This document shows, piece by piece, positions 38,453 to 45,544 of a stretch of 49,030 nucleotides of DNA. The notes below the pieces were generated by a model that did not search any database, was not told the DNA's origin, and was given only the letters and a program-made list of their open reading frames with translations. Source of the DNA: Flavobacteriales bacterium (GTDB lineage Bacteria; Bacteroidota; Bacteroidia; Flavobacteriales_D; CAJJDF01); NCBI GenBank assembly GCA_018609055.1, contig JABAYJ010000007.1, positions 187,472 to 236,501 on the forward strand, written 5' to 3'. Both the position numbers and the translations under genes were made by a program. Numbering within the stretch: the stretch's first letter is position 1; each line of letters begins with the position of its first letter.

Positions 38453-38776
38453 TTAACCTATGCTTGGCGGATGCCATACCCCTCCTTTGAAATCAAAAGA
38501 ATAATTAGAAACATAATTTGGGTAATATTTAGAATTTTCAGCTTTTTTATTTGAATAAATTAAAGCATGAAGAGGAAGGTTAATTGATGAACCACAACAT
38601 TGACAAATACAAAAAGGAGTACACCCATCTTCACTCTCTGAATCGTGATTGTGAGAGCTATCTTCTATATGAGAAATAGAATGTTCATTACTGTATGAAA
38701 CCAACATATCATCCCCACACGGCATTATTGACAGCACCAAAGTATATAAAGCTAATATGAATGTAAATACTCTCAC
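38453..38776 (-). CDS. DUF6660-type small metal-operon protein
   Basis: A 107-residue exported protein. GTG start at 38776 (no in-frame ATG before the signal segment VFTFILALYTLVLSIMP). Then a Cys/His-rich part (CGDD, HNHDSESEDGCTPFCICQCCGSS) and the C-terminal GGVWHPPSIG. The arrangement resembles DUF6660 proteins and, in its final PP, the HYC_CC_PP family. These occur upstream of czc genes in Bacteroidota; a metal sensor or chaperone role is inference. The promoter -7 box ends only 5 nt upstream, so the message may be leaderless. Confidence 0.78.
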   Translation of the reverse strand: MRVFTFILALYTLVLSIMPCGDDMLVSYSNEHSISHIEDSSHNHDSESEDGCTPFCICQCCGSSINLPLHALIYSNKKAENSKYYPNYVSNYSFDFKGGVWHPPSIG

Positions 38777-38780
38777 ACAA

Positions 38781-38788
38781 CAAATATA
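38781..38788 (-). promoter_or_regulatory. -7 box of the czc operon
   Basis: On the minus strand TATATTTG (38788-38781) exactly matches TAnnTTTG. Its end is 5 nt from the GTG start of the DUF6660-type gene. The -33 region falls within the palindrome at 38801-38815. Confidence 0.55.
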
Positions 38789-38800
38789 TATATAAATTGA

Positions 38801-38815
38801 TGCAAGTGAGTTGCA
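38801..38815. promoter_or_regulatory. Candidate Fur/Zur-family operator
   Basis: TGCAA-gtgag-TTGCA, a perfect 5-bp inverted repeat with 5-bp spacer, between the Fur-family gene and the czc operon start. Location on the -33 region suits repression by the regulator encoded just upstream. Confidence 0.5.
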
Positions 38816-38819
38816 AAGT

Positions 38820-39230
38820 TTATTTACAAGTTCCGCAAATACCTTTAATTACCATATTTGCTTGTTGCATCTCAAAATTTTTAGGCAATTCGATAGTAGG
38901 AACATTAAGCTCTGTTAAACAAAATGTTTCTTTACATACATTACAATGAAAATGATAATGTAAATCTATTGGAGAACAATTGCACCCCTCTAAGCATAAA
39001 GCATATTTTAGATGTCCTGTACCATCTTCTATACTATGAATGATCTTACTACTTTCAAAAGTTTTTAAAGTCCTGAAAAGAGTGCTTTTATCTGCCCTTT
39101 CAAATGCTAATTCAATATCTTGAAGAGAAACTGCTTTATTTTGTTCAGTTAAAAATTTTAACACCAACAAACGCATTGCTGTTGGTTTGATAGAATTATC
39201 TTTTAGTTTGTGTTCTAGTTTTTTGTTCAT
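38820..39230 (-). CDS. Fur-family metalloregulator (Zur-like)
   Basis: A 136-residue Fur-fold repressor. N-terminal winged helix (KPTAMRLLVLKFLTEQNKAV; ADKSTLFRTLKTFE is the recognition region). The dimerisation domain has the His-rich block DLHYHFHCNVCKETFC, and structural zinc Cys pairs CNVC and CGTC. The extra Cys at EGCNC is also in reach of the metal site. Fur, Zur and peroxide or nickel sensors cannot be told apart with certainty, but position ahead of a Zn/Co/Cd efflux operon suggests zinc or a related ion. Efflux control by a Fur protein would be unusual, since Zur normally controls uptake. Confidence 0.85.
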   Translation of the reverse strand: MNKKLEHKLKDNSIKPTAMRLLVLKFLTEQNKAVSLQDIELAFERADKSTLFRTLKTFESSKIIHSIEDGTGHLKYALCLEGCNCSPIDLHYHFHCNVCKETFCLTELNVPTIELPKNFEMQQANMVIKGICGTCK

Positions 39231-39268
39231 TTAAAATTCAAAAAAAAATATTGATATTATCTAATCTG

Positions 39269-39276
39269 CAAATTTA
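39269..39276 (-). promoter_or_regulatory. -7 box of the Fur-family gene, overlapping the HEPN-like gene stop
   Basis: On the minus strand TAAATTTG (39276-39269) matches TAnnTTTG. Its TAA is the stop codon of the upstream gene. No good -33 TTTG is seen at normal spacing. Confidence 0.35.
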
Positions 39277-39957
39277 ACTCTTAGCCAATTGACCTAACTT
39301 CATAATTAAACCAATACCAGTAAAAAATGCAGTAGCCAAAGTGTTTTCATGTTTTTTTACATCTAGTTCATGCCCTTCTTCATTTCTTATTTCCTTTAAT
39401 CCTTTTGCAAAATGGAATTCTTCCTTTTCAATTAGCTTTTGATCTTTTGCATATTCAAGAAAATCGTTAAAAACTGGATTCCTTTTTTTTCCATTATTTC
39501 GCTTTTTAATAAACTCTTTAAATAGTTCACTTTTAGAATATTTCTCTTCTAATAAATTCTCTACAATTTTAGCTAATGAAAAAGCTGCTTTTGTAGGTTG
39601 CTTTGCCTCAATCAAAGTCATTGCAGCTACTAATTCATTAGATACTTTAACGTCTATATTTGTATAGTCGTTTATTAAGGTTGTAATTTTCTTTTTAACA
39701 TCTTCTTCTATATGATTACTTTCCTTTATCATCTCCTTCAAGGATTTCATGTTAATTTCATGATGCTTAACTGCATTGATTAATTCTTTATTTGTATTTA
39801 ATAAAATTTGATTCTCATTTGCTAAAGAATCATTTTTTTCTCTTGAAGAATTCAATAAATTTATTGCCTTATCTCTATCATTTATTAACCATAGAATGAT
39901 AAGAGTTGCAAATATACCTACCCCAATCATCCAACTGTTATTTTCCTTTTCTGCCAT
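39274..39957 (-). CDS. Membrane-anchored coiled-coil protein with HEPN/DUF4145-like C-terminus
   Basis: A 227-residue protein, last gene of the defence operon, 13 nt after the helicase stop. One TM helix at about 9-26 (WMIGVGIFATLIILWLI), a long charged coiled coil (about 28-110), and a helical C-terminal domain. That domain has AAFSLAKIVENLLEEKY, which resembles the first helix of DUF4145-type HEPN domains, and RNEEGHE, an Rx4H motif (R191, H196), the catalytic form of HEPN RNases. Predicted topology puts the HEPN part in the cytoplasm. Known Gabija systems have two genes, so this is an added component or effector. A non-catalytic scaffold is the alternative. Confidence 0.7.
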   Translation of the reverse strand: MAEKENNSWMIGVGIFATLIILWLINDRDKAINLLNSSREKNDSLANENQILLNTNKELINAVKHHEINMKSLKEMIKESNHIEEDVKKKITTLINDYTNIDVKVSNELVAAMTLIEAKQPTKAAFSLAKIVENLLEEKYSKSELFKEFIKKRNNGKKRNPVFNDFLEYAKDQKLIEKEEFHFAKGLKEIRNEEGHELDVKKHENTLATAFFTGIGLIMKLGQLAKS

Positions 39958-39970
39958 AGTAATATTTTAA

Positions 39971-41899
39971 TTAAATAGATTTTACATTATCTGTTCCGAA
40001 CCATTCTTTAGCTTTTGATATTACAGAATCACTAGGTTTATTGAAGTAAACAGCTAAGTTGTTTTTTGATCTAGTACAACAAACGTAAAATATTTTCTGA
40101 GTTCTATTAAAAACAGATGATGATGTGTCATTTAAAAACAATTTTTCAAAGTTATAGTTGTTCCAACCCCCGTTGTCTAATACAACTAAAACATTATCAA
40201 ATTCAGCTCCTTTAGTTTTATGTTGAGTTGAAAATGGTGTATGCCCCTCTAAATATTCATAAAGCTTTTGAAATTCTTTAAACTTAATAGTCTTAACTCT
40301 ATTGTATAAATATTCTTTTGTTTCTATAAACTGTAAAAGTTTATCATCAACTAAACATATTCCCTTTTCATTAGCATCATTAATAACGTCTTCAATAGAC
40401 TTATCACCAACATTAATAAGGTTACTTATATTTTCTTTTAATAACCTTTTATCTGATATGCTTAAAATTTTATAACGGTAATCAGTAGATCTCAGAAATT
40501 CATTAAATTTTCTATTTTGATATAATGAAATATTCTTCTGAATTTTATATAAATGTTTTATCAAGTTATCACGCTTAGATCCTTTTTTACCTAAATCATC
40601 TTCGTCTTGTTTTTTGTCATCTATCAAAGCATCTTTCGTAAAGTATATTTTTCTAACTTCAGAAAATTGTTTGTTTTTAAGCTGATTATAAAGTTTATTA
40701 TTTTCATTATTATCTAATAGAATATCTTTCTTTAGCTTTTTTTGCTTATTTATTAATTGAAACTTGTCGACTACATCATCAAATGTATCATTTTCAAGTA
40801 TTTCAACTTCAGGTTTACCTTTCTTTAAGTTATCTTTTATCCTTTTTATAATATCATTTTTTAATTTGACAATAGGATCTTTGTCATACACATCCATTAA
40901 GTTTCTAAAACCTGCTTTGTCAGCTATTAAATTATGAGTCAAATTAAGCTCTTTTGTCTCTTTAGGATTATTAAAGTCCCAATCATGATTATTTTCTAGG
41001 TAAGTGACAGCATTATTAATATCATCACTCTTAGAATGAAGAAACAAAACTGTTCCTTGCTTGACAGATCCTTTGTACATGTTTGGAGCATTAGGGTCAT
41101 TTGAATGAACTTGAACTATTCCATCAGTTCGTAACTTATTTGCTAGCCCTATTATTCTACTTGGGTTTCTCCTATTTTGTTCTTTTTTTATTTCAATTAC
41201 TGAATCTGGAACTTCTCGATTATACTCGTCTAAATCTCCAACACCATCTGGATAGATTGATTGCATAGAATCTCCAAAAAAACCAACAATATTATTTTTG
41301 TTACTTATTTTAAAATGTTTTAGAAAAATATCCACAACTAAAACACTTGTGTCTTGATACTCATCAATAAAAAGAAACTTGTATTTATCCTTAACAATAT
41401 CACTTAGTTTTGAGTATTTCTCAAATAAATAATTTGCAATAATTAATACTTCTTCATGAGATATAATTCCTTCTTGAATTTTGAGGTACTCCTTATACTG
41501 TATGCCTCTCTCTAAATTATCAAAGAAGGTATCAGGTATAGGATCACCTTTACCTATTTTAATTTTTGTTTTTAATTCATCATTAGCCAAACATACAATT
41601 GCACTCTTTAATTCTTTTTGATAATGTTTAATATTATCCCATAAAAAATCATGTATTGTAGTAACATTTAAATTTTTGTGATCAACCCTTTCCTCTATTT
41701 CTCTTACAGCTGAATTAGTGTAAGTCATACAAGCAACTTTAGTTGTTGGATTCTCAGAAATAACCTGCCTAATAACACTGACTAGAGTGTAGGTTTTTCC
41801 ACTTCCAGCACCTCCACTTAGCAGAAAATTATTTCCCTCATCAATGCATCTAAAAATTGATATTGCTTCTGGCTCTAATTTTAATCTTCCTTCAACCAT
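39971..41899 (-). CDS. gajB: UvrD-like SF1 helicase, GajB-type
   Basis: A 642-residue superfamily 1A helicase. Motif I is LSGGAGSGKTYTL (29-36), motif II FLFIDEYQDTS, motif III GFFGDSMQSIY, motif IV region EIKKEQNRRNPSRIIGLANK, motif V HKTKGAEFDNVLVVLD, motif VI YVCCTRSKNNLAVYF. It overlaps the nuclease gene by 19 nt. In Gabija (Bacillus cereus) GajB senses DNA ends and supports GajA. This protein is about 150 residues longer than that GajB (494), with a highly charged Lys/Asp-rich helical insert at about 330-500 between motifs IV and V. Confidence 0.85.
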   Translation of the reverse strand: MVEGRLKLEPEAISIFRCIDEGNNFLLSGGAGSGKTYTLVSVIRQVISENPTTKVACMTYTNSAVREIEERVDHKNLNVTTIHDFLWDNIKHYQKELKSAIVCLANDELKTKIKIGKGDPIPDTFFDNLERGIQYKEYLKIQEGIISHEEVLIIANYLFEKYSKLSDIVKDKYKFLFIDEYQDTSVLVVDIFLKHFKISNKNNIVGFFGDSMQSIYPDGVGDLDEYNREVPDSVIEIKKEQNRRNPSRIIGLANKLRTDGIVQVHSNDPNAPNMYKGSVKQGTVLFLHSKSDDINNAVTYLENNHDWDFNNPKETKELNLTHNLIADKAGFRNLMDVYDKDPIVKLKNDIIKRIKDNLKKGKPEVEILENDTFDDVVDKFQLINKQKKLKKDILLDNNENNKLYNQLKNKQFSEVRKIYFTKDALIDDKKQDEDDLGKKGSKRDNLIKHLYKIQKNISLYQNRKFNEFLRSTDYRYKILSISDKRLLKENISNLINVGDKSIEDVINDANEKGICLVDDKLLQFIETKEYLYNRVKTIKFKEFQKLYEYLEGHTPFSTQHKTKGAEFDNVLVVLDNGGWNNYNFEKLFLNDTSSSVFNRTQKIFYVCCTRSKNNLAVYFNKPSDSVISKAKEWFGTDNVKSI

Positions 41900-43956
41900 A
41901 ATAATCCACTTTTTATGTATTCAGGAATTTGCCAATTACTAAAATTATCATCACTATTATATAAAATATCCAAAGCAAAATGTGTTTTCTTTTTTATACA
42001 TTCTTCAGCTAATTCATATGCATCTTTAGTAGTATCATCTAAGTAGTCATGGTTTTTTAATGCATTAAATGATTTTTTATTTCCTGTGACAAAACTTCTA
42101 TTTAGGTTTAGAAATGCATCTTCAAAACTTCTAGCATGATAACTGTTTTCTTCTTGTTGATAGCTGATACAAATAGTTGATGAATCTGTTTTTAATATTC
42201 TTTTATCTTTTGTCAAAACTTTTAAATCATTCCATGTAGTTTCAGGTAAAAAATGATTTAATGCTGAGTTACTAGTCTCAGTTCCCACACCTACACGACA
42301 TGCTTCTAAAACCACTTTATCATTCTTATCTTTTTTACCTAGATCCCCTTTTGAATCAATATCAGTTAATATCAAAGCTTTAACCCCTATGAAATCAATA
42401 AACTTTTCAAATATTTGAGAATAAGCACCAACTTCAATAATTGAAATATTCTGTGATAATAATGGTAAATAATTATCATCCTTTCCTTCTTCTAAATCAA
42501 CCTTCCTCATAAAAGTAGGAATAAGAATTTTTTCCGTATCACCCTCTATTAATATGGCTTTATCAGCAAAAAATATCTCAGCTCTACTAATAGTCAGATA
42601 CTGTTTTAAGAATTGATACTGATTTGTTTCTGATTCATATTTTAAACTTAAATCCTTTAGGTTTTTTGCAATAACATTATTTTTACCAATCGCTCTTAAA
42701 TATTTAATATCATCAAAATCACTATCTGCAACAATATGAGAAGAGTGAGTGGTAATAACATATTGCAAATTTCTATTAACTCCTCCATCTTTTTTTATCC
42801 CTTCCCCAAGTAATTTTTTAATGTTTTTTATAAAAACATATTGCATTTGAGGGTGTGTATGTGCCTCAGGTTCTTCAATGAATAATAAATTAATATCAGC
42901 TGGATTTTGATCTTTATCTCTTTTGAACTCCTCTACTAAAATCTCTATTTCAAAAATCATACTTATTAGGTTCATATAACCCAATCCATTATAATGTTCA
43001 GGAAGCTTATGATCATCATGAGTATAAACTACAGTTGTATTACCTTCTAAGAGTTCCTTGTGCTGAAGTGTTGATATTATTGCAATATCAGAGTCATTTA
43101 ATTTTACCCCACCAAAGTCTTTTACCTTTTTGATTACATCTTTAAATAGATCTTCATAAATACTAGTTAAAACATGATCTGTATCAGATAACTGATCCTT
43201 AAAGTTTTGAGTTGCTTCATCTTTTTCAGTACTATCTTCTTTTTTCTTATATAAGCTAGACGTTTGTTTTGATAAGGTTTTATCAACTTCTTTGTTCGTA
43301 ACCTCACGCTTGGCACTTATGTACTTAAAGTTTATTACATCTTTTAAACTAATACTCTCTTTATCTAAGTCTATGAAGTTAGACTCATTAATTTTTTTCT
43401 CAACAATGTCATATTCTAAAGATTTCTTGATTGTTTTGAAGTATGTATTAATTTCTGTTTGTAAAAAATCTTTTACACTTTTGATTCTATATCCTTGTCC
43501 TTGCTTTTTTGCATTTTCAAATTTTGATTTTTCATTGACTACAAAATCCGAATAATCAGACCTTAATTTTAAAAAGTCTGATTGATTTATAGAATATTCA
43601 AAACCTAAAACAACATAATTATTTTCTGGATCTAAATCCATTAATATTCTACTAATATTAGACAAATCATCAGATTTGTCATATTCAATGTAGATTTTAA
43701 GTCTTATACCAATTGGTTTAAAATCATCTTGAACAGAAGTCGATAATATCAAAGATTCAAATTCGTTTTTAAACTCAATATTCAAGTCTTCAAATGAAAA
43801 TTTATTCTTTTCATTAAGGAATTTATCCAAAATGGATAAGATTGAAGTTTTTCCAGTATTATTCTTACCAATAACAAGTGAAAGCTCTTTCTCTAAATCC
43901 ATAGAGAACTCTTTCAAAAGTCTATAATTTTCAATATTTAGTTTAACAATTTTCAT
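41881..43956 (-). CDS. gajA: OLD-family ATPase-TOPRIM nuclease, GajA-type
   Basis: A 691-residue nuclease. ATPase part: Walker A GKNNTGKTS (G30-S38), signature-like YNGLGYMNLISMI (322-334), Walker B INLLFIEEPEAHTHPQ (355-370), H-loop TTHSSH (402-407). TOPRIM part: IEGDTEK (E471), LILTDIDSKGD (D532, D534), the later acidic ARSFEDAF (E612) and KKTHFAL (K657), as in class 2 OLD proteins. In Gabija, GajA nicks specific DNA and is inhibited by nucleotides, activating when phage lowers NTP pools. This protein is about 110 residues longer than B. cereus GajA (578). Its neighbours are the 46-residue ORF (3 nt upstream) and gajB. Confidence 0.87.
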   Translation of the reverse strand: MKIVKLNIENYRLLKEFSMDLEKELSLVIGKNNTGKTSILSILDKFLNEKNKFSFEDLNIEFKNEFESLILSTSVQDDFKPIGIRLKIYIEYDKSDDLSNISRILMDLDPENNYVVLGFEYSINQSDFLKLRSDYSDFVVNEKSKFENAKKQGQGYRIKSVKDFLQTEINTYFKTIKKSLEYDIVEKKINESNFIDLDKESISLKDVINFKYISAKREVTNKEVDKTLSKQTSSLYKKKEDSTEKDEATQNFKDQLSDTDHVLTSIYEDLFKDVIKKVKDFGGVKLNDSDIAIISTLQHKELLEGNTTVVYTHDDHKLPEHYNGLGYMNLISMIFEIEILVEEFKRDKDQNPADINLLFIEEPEAHTHPQMQYVFIKNIKKLLGEGIKKDGGVNRNLQYVITTHSSHIVADSDFDDIKYLRAIGKNNVIAKNLKDLSLKYESETNQYQFLKQYLTISRAEIFFADKAILIEGDTEKILIPTFMRKVDLEEGKDDNYLPLLSQNISIIEVGAYSQIFEKFIDFIGVKALILTDIDSKGDLGKKDKNDKVVLEACRVGVGTETSNSALNHFLPETTWNDLKVLTKDKRILKTDSSTICISYQQEENSYHARSFEDAFLNLNRSFVTGNKKSFNALKNHDYLDDTTKDAYELAEECIKKKTHFALDILYNSDDNFSNWQIPEYIKSGLLWLKED

Positions 43957-43959
43957 ATT

Positions 43960-44100
43960 CTACAACCCTTTTAAAACTTCAATAACACTATGAGCTGTAT
44001 AGGTATTCTCAGCTTTTTCACTTTGAAAAACCATGAAATACTTAAACTTATCTCCTGCTAATTTTTCCCACGTTTTACCTATCCAGTTTAGTATTAGCAT
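43960..44100 (-). CDS. 46-residue protein in the defence operon, unrecognised
   Basis: An ATG at 44100 opens 46 codons ending in TAG at 43960. It begins MLILNWIGKTWEKLAGDKFK and ends HSVIEVLKGL. The gaps to the XRE gene (3 nt) and to gajA (3 nt) are the kind seen for coupled genes, and no overlap-free alternative frame is open in this stretch. The sequence looks protein-like, with mixed charge, a two-Trp N-terminus and probable helix-strand-helix. I do not recognise a family. A regulator or inhibitor of the nuclease, or an antitoxin for the HEPN-like protein, are possibilities from position alone. Confidence 0.6.
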   Translation of the reverse strand: MLILNWIGKTWEKLAGDKFKYFMVFQSEKAENTYTAHSVIEVLKGL

Positions 44101-44103
44101 ATT

Positions 44104-44298
44104 TTATTTCTTATCCTCGTTTATTAAATCTTTTACTTCAACATTCAAAAGTTTCGCTATTTCAAATAAGACTTCCAATTTAGGCTGTCTTTTGTTATTG
44201 CAATAGTCGTTTACCATGTTGAAGCTTTTACCCAATTTATCTGCCAACCAAGTTTGTTTGACACCCTTATCGTTTAATACCTCTTTAATGCGATTCAT
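44104..44298 (-). CDS. XRE-family regulator of the defence operon
   Basis: A 64-residue Cro/CI-type helix-turn-helix protein (VKQTWLADKLGKSFNMVNDY is the HTH; QPKLEVLFEIAKLLNVEVKDL is the dimer helix). It fits the single-domain XRE regulators often placed before restriction or Abi genes in Bacteroidota. It probably controls its own operon through the half-site array at 44344-44391. Short and complete. Confidence 0.9.
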   Translation of the reverse strand: MNRIKEVLNDKGVKQTWLADKLGKSFNMVNDYCNNKRQPKLEVLFEIAKLLNVEVKDLINEDKK

Positions 44299-44318
44299 TT
44301 TCGGTTGTATTTTAGCTG

Positions 44319-44326
44319 TAAATATA
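44319..44326 (-). promoter_or_regulatory. Weak -7 box for the defence operon
   Basis: On the minus strand TATATTTA (44326-44319) has seven of eight bases of TATATTTG and is 20 nt before the XRE ATG. The -33 region would fall on the first half-site of the operator array. Confidence 0.4.
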
Positions 44327-44343
44327 ATAATAGAACATGAATT

Positions 44344-44391
44344 TATACCATATTTAAGTTGGTATTATTCCACAATAGGTATTTATACCTA
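44344..44391. promoter_or_regulatory. Four-half-site operator candidate of the XRE regulator
   Basis: Half-sites TATACC (44344-44349), GGTATT (44361-44366), GGTATT (44378-44383) and TATACC (44385-44390). The first three start 17 bp apart; the last two form the near-palindrome TAGGTATTTATACCTA (44376-44391). The group covers the predicted -33 region of the defence operon. Confidence 0.6.
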
Positions 44392-44429
44392 CTTTCAAGC
44401 CTAATGTTTTTTTTATACTAGATAAACAC

Positions 44430-44499
44430 ATTATGAAGTGGTTATGAGATGAGATGATGTTGTTATGAACATGTTATGGGGTTGTTATGGGATGAGATG
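44430..44499. repeat. 11-bp-phased TTATG array with two 16-bp direct repeats
   Basis: NTTATG begins at 44430, 44441, 44462, 44473 and 44484 (spacings 11, 21, 11, 11). GTTATGAGATGAGATG (44441-44456) and GTTATGGGATGAGATG (44484-44499) differ by one base. The array lies in the 284-bp gap between the defence operon and the mobile-element regulators. The rest of that gap holds the XRE operator and a terminator. No ORF longer than about 15 codons crosses it. Confidence 0.75.
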
Positions 44500-44531
44500 G
44501 GTTTCATAAGGGTTTCAGAGAAAATAGAGCA

Positions 44532-44562
44532 TAAAAAAATCCAGCTTATTTCTAAGCTGGAT
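44532..44562 (-). terminator. Terminator of the tandem wHTH genes
   Basis: ATCCAGCTTA (44539-44548) pairs with TAAGCTGGAT (44553-44562), loop TTTC, followed on the minus strand by T7. It is 21 nt after the stop of the 44583-44891 gene. Confidence 0.85.
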
Positions 44563-44582
44563 CCTGTTAAAATTAGGTAGTA

Positions 44583-44891
44583 CTATTTCACGTTATTTCT
44601 ATATTCAATAAGCTGTTTTAGGCTTGATTTAGAAATAAACACATTTGTTTTTTCAACTTTTCCTAGTAGCAGCTTACTTTCCAGTAACATCTCTAGGTCT
44701 TCTTTAGACCAATTGAACTCAGTTCTTATTTCAGGGAACTGGTCAAATATCTGCTCGATTGTCAAGAATTCCATTTTTAATAGTTGTTCTTTATTCTCTA
44801 AAGGTATTGAATTGTTACTGAAATCCAGCAACATATCATCTAAATAGTTATTTTGCTCCATATATCTTTTTAAGTGTTTATACTTAGTCAA
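44583..44891 (-). CDS. wHTH-like DNA-binding protein (second of a tandem pair)
   Basis: A 102-residue protein with a helical N-terminus and a C-terminal block NWSKEDLEMLLESKLLLGKVEKTNVFI, given by ends NWSKEDLEML and KTNVFI, then SLKQLIEYRNNVK. The block aligns with the C-terminal half of the neighbouring 77-residue protein (W, then about ten residues, then LLLG/LLVG, then the terminal helix). Small paired HTH proteins of this size are common in Bacteroidota mobile elements. It overlaps the upstream gene by 8 nt. Exact function unknown; repressor or excisionase are possible. Confidence 0.6.
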   Translation of the reverse strand: MTKYKHLKRYMEQNNYLDDMLLDFSNNSIPLENKEQLLKMEFLTIEQIFDQFPEIRTEFNWSKEDLEMLLESKLLLGKVEKTNVFISKSSLKQLIEYRNNVK

Positions 44892-45117
44892 GGTTTATAT
44901 CTCTACTACGGTTAACACGGTTAGTATATTTCATTAACTCAATAAAACTTTCTTCTAAAATCATTGCTGAGTTATGCTTACCACTTATAAAACCAACTAA
45001 TAAGCCACTTCTAAACATCATACCAACTTTCGTAGGTGTCCAACCTATTTTTTTGGCATCAGGATAGAGTTCTAATAACTCAGTTGGTGTATAATGTGTT
45101 ATTCCCATAATAATCAT
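44884..45117 (-). CDS. wHTH-like DNA-binding protein (first of a tandem pair)
   Basis: A 77-residue protein. ATG codons at 45117 and 45108 are both possible starts (MIIMGITHYTPTEL). It contains GWTPTKVGMMFRSGLLVGF, a helix-turn-helix-like segment, followed by a strand and a basic tail (RVNRSRDINLD). It is related to the 102-residue protein encoded next to it, suggesting gene duplication. Divergent from the forward genes of the element, so it is a likely early regulator. Confidence 0.6.
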   Translation of the reverse strand: MIIMGITHYTPTELLELYPDAKKIGWTPTKVGMMFRSGLLVGFISGKHNSAMILEESFIELMKYTNRVNRSRDINLD

Positions 45118-45253
45118 AGACTTATATGTCCCTACTAGATAACGTAGTTTCTATTAAAATGGTACACCCAATTATGAAAAGGTTCAATTAATAGGCTAAA
45201 CGAAACATTTTTTAACATTTAAAGCATATTTCTCGTCTTTTTTCAGATAAAAG

Positions 45254-45283
45254 CACCCACGTGTACCCCCCACGTACCCCCCT
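45254..45283. repeat. Paired C6 tracts in the divergent intergenic region
   Basis: CCC at 45256-45258, CCCCCC at 45266-45271 and CCCCCC at 45277-45282, with CACGTGTA and CACGTA between, in the 220-bp gap between divergent genes. The minus strand can form a G-quadruplex if one G6 tract is split. This is a sharp GC island in AT-rich DNA. The rest of 45118-45337 shows no clear ORF or repeat. Confidence 0.6.
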
Positions 45284-45337
45284 TAGGTTGTCGTCTCCGT
45301 ATTTTTTGCTTCGGACATTTGAAGAAACGAATCGAAA

Positions 45338-45544
45338 ATGACCGAGTTAAAAAATAGCTTTTACATCACTCCAAAGGATATTCAGATCCTAAATGGGTGC
45401 GCTATTAATGCCGCTCGAAAAGAACATCTAACGATACGAGATTCACTTGGTAAGACTGGAAACAGATTAAGTATTTACGAATACTGTGAGTACTGGCAAG
45501 TTAATCCTGATCATGTAATTAGATATCTCAATCAATTTCGATAA
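45338..45544 (+). CDS. MerR-like helix-turn-helix protein of the mobile element
   Basis: A 68-residue protein, YITPKDIQILNGCAINAARK then IRDSLGKTGNRLSIYEYCEY. The layout (ITxKDI, a short HTH, IRDxLGK, a helix ending EYxEYW) is that of small DNA-binding proteins found in many Bacteroidota phage- and plasmid-like elements. First forward gene of the element. Whether it is a replication factor, regulator or excisionase cannot be decided. Confidence 0.65.
   Translation: MTELKNSFYITPKDIQILNGCAINAARKEHLTIRDSLGKTGNRLSIYEYCEYWQVNPDHVIRYLNQFR

Noticed and set aside
44466..44510. Tiny forward frame across the TTATG array (about 14 codons)
   Set aside because: Too short, and its sequence follows from the repeats.
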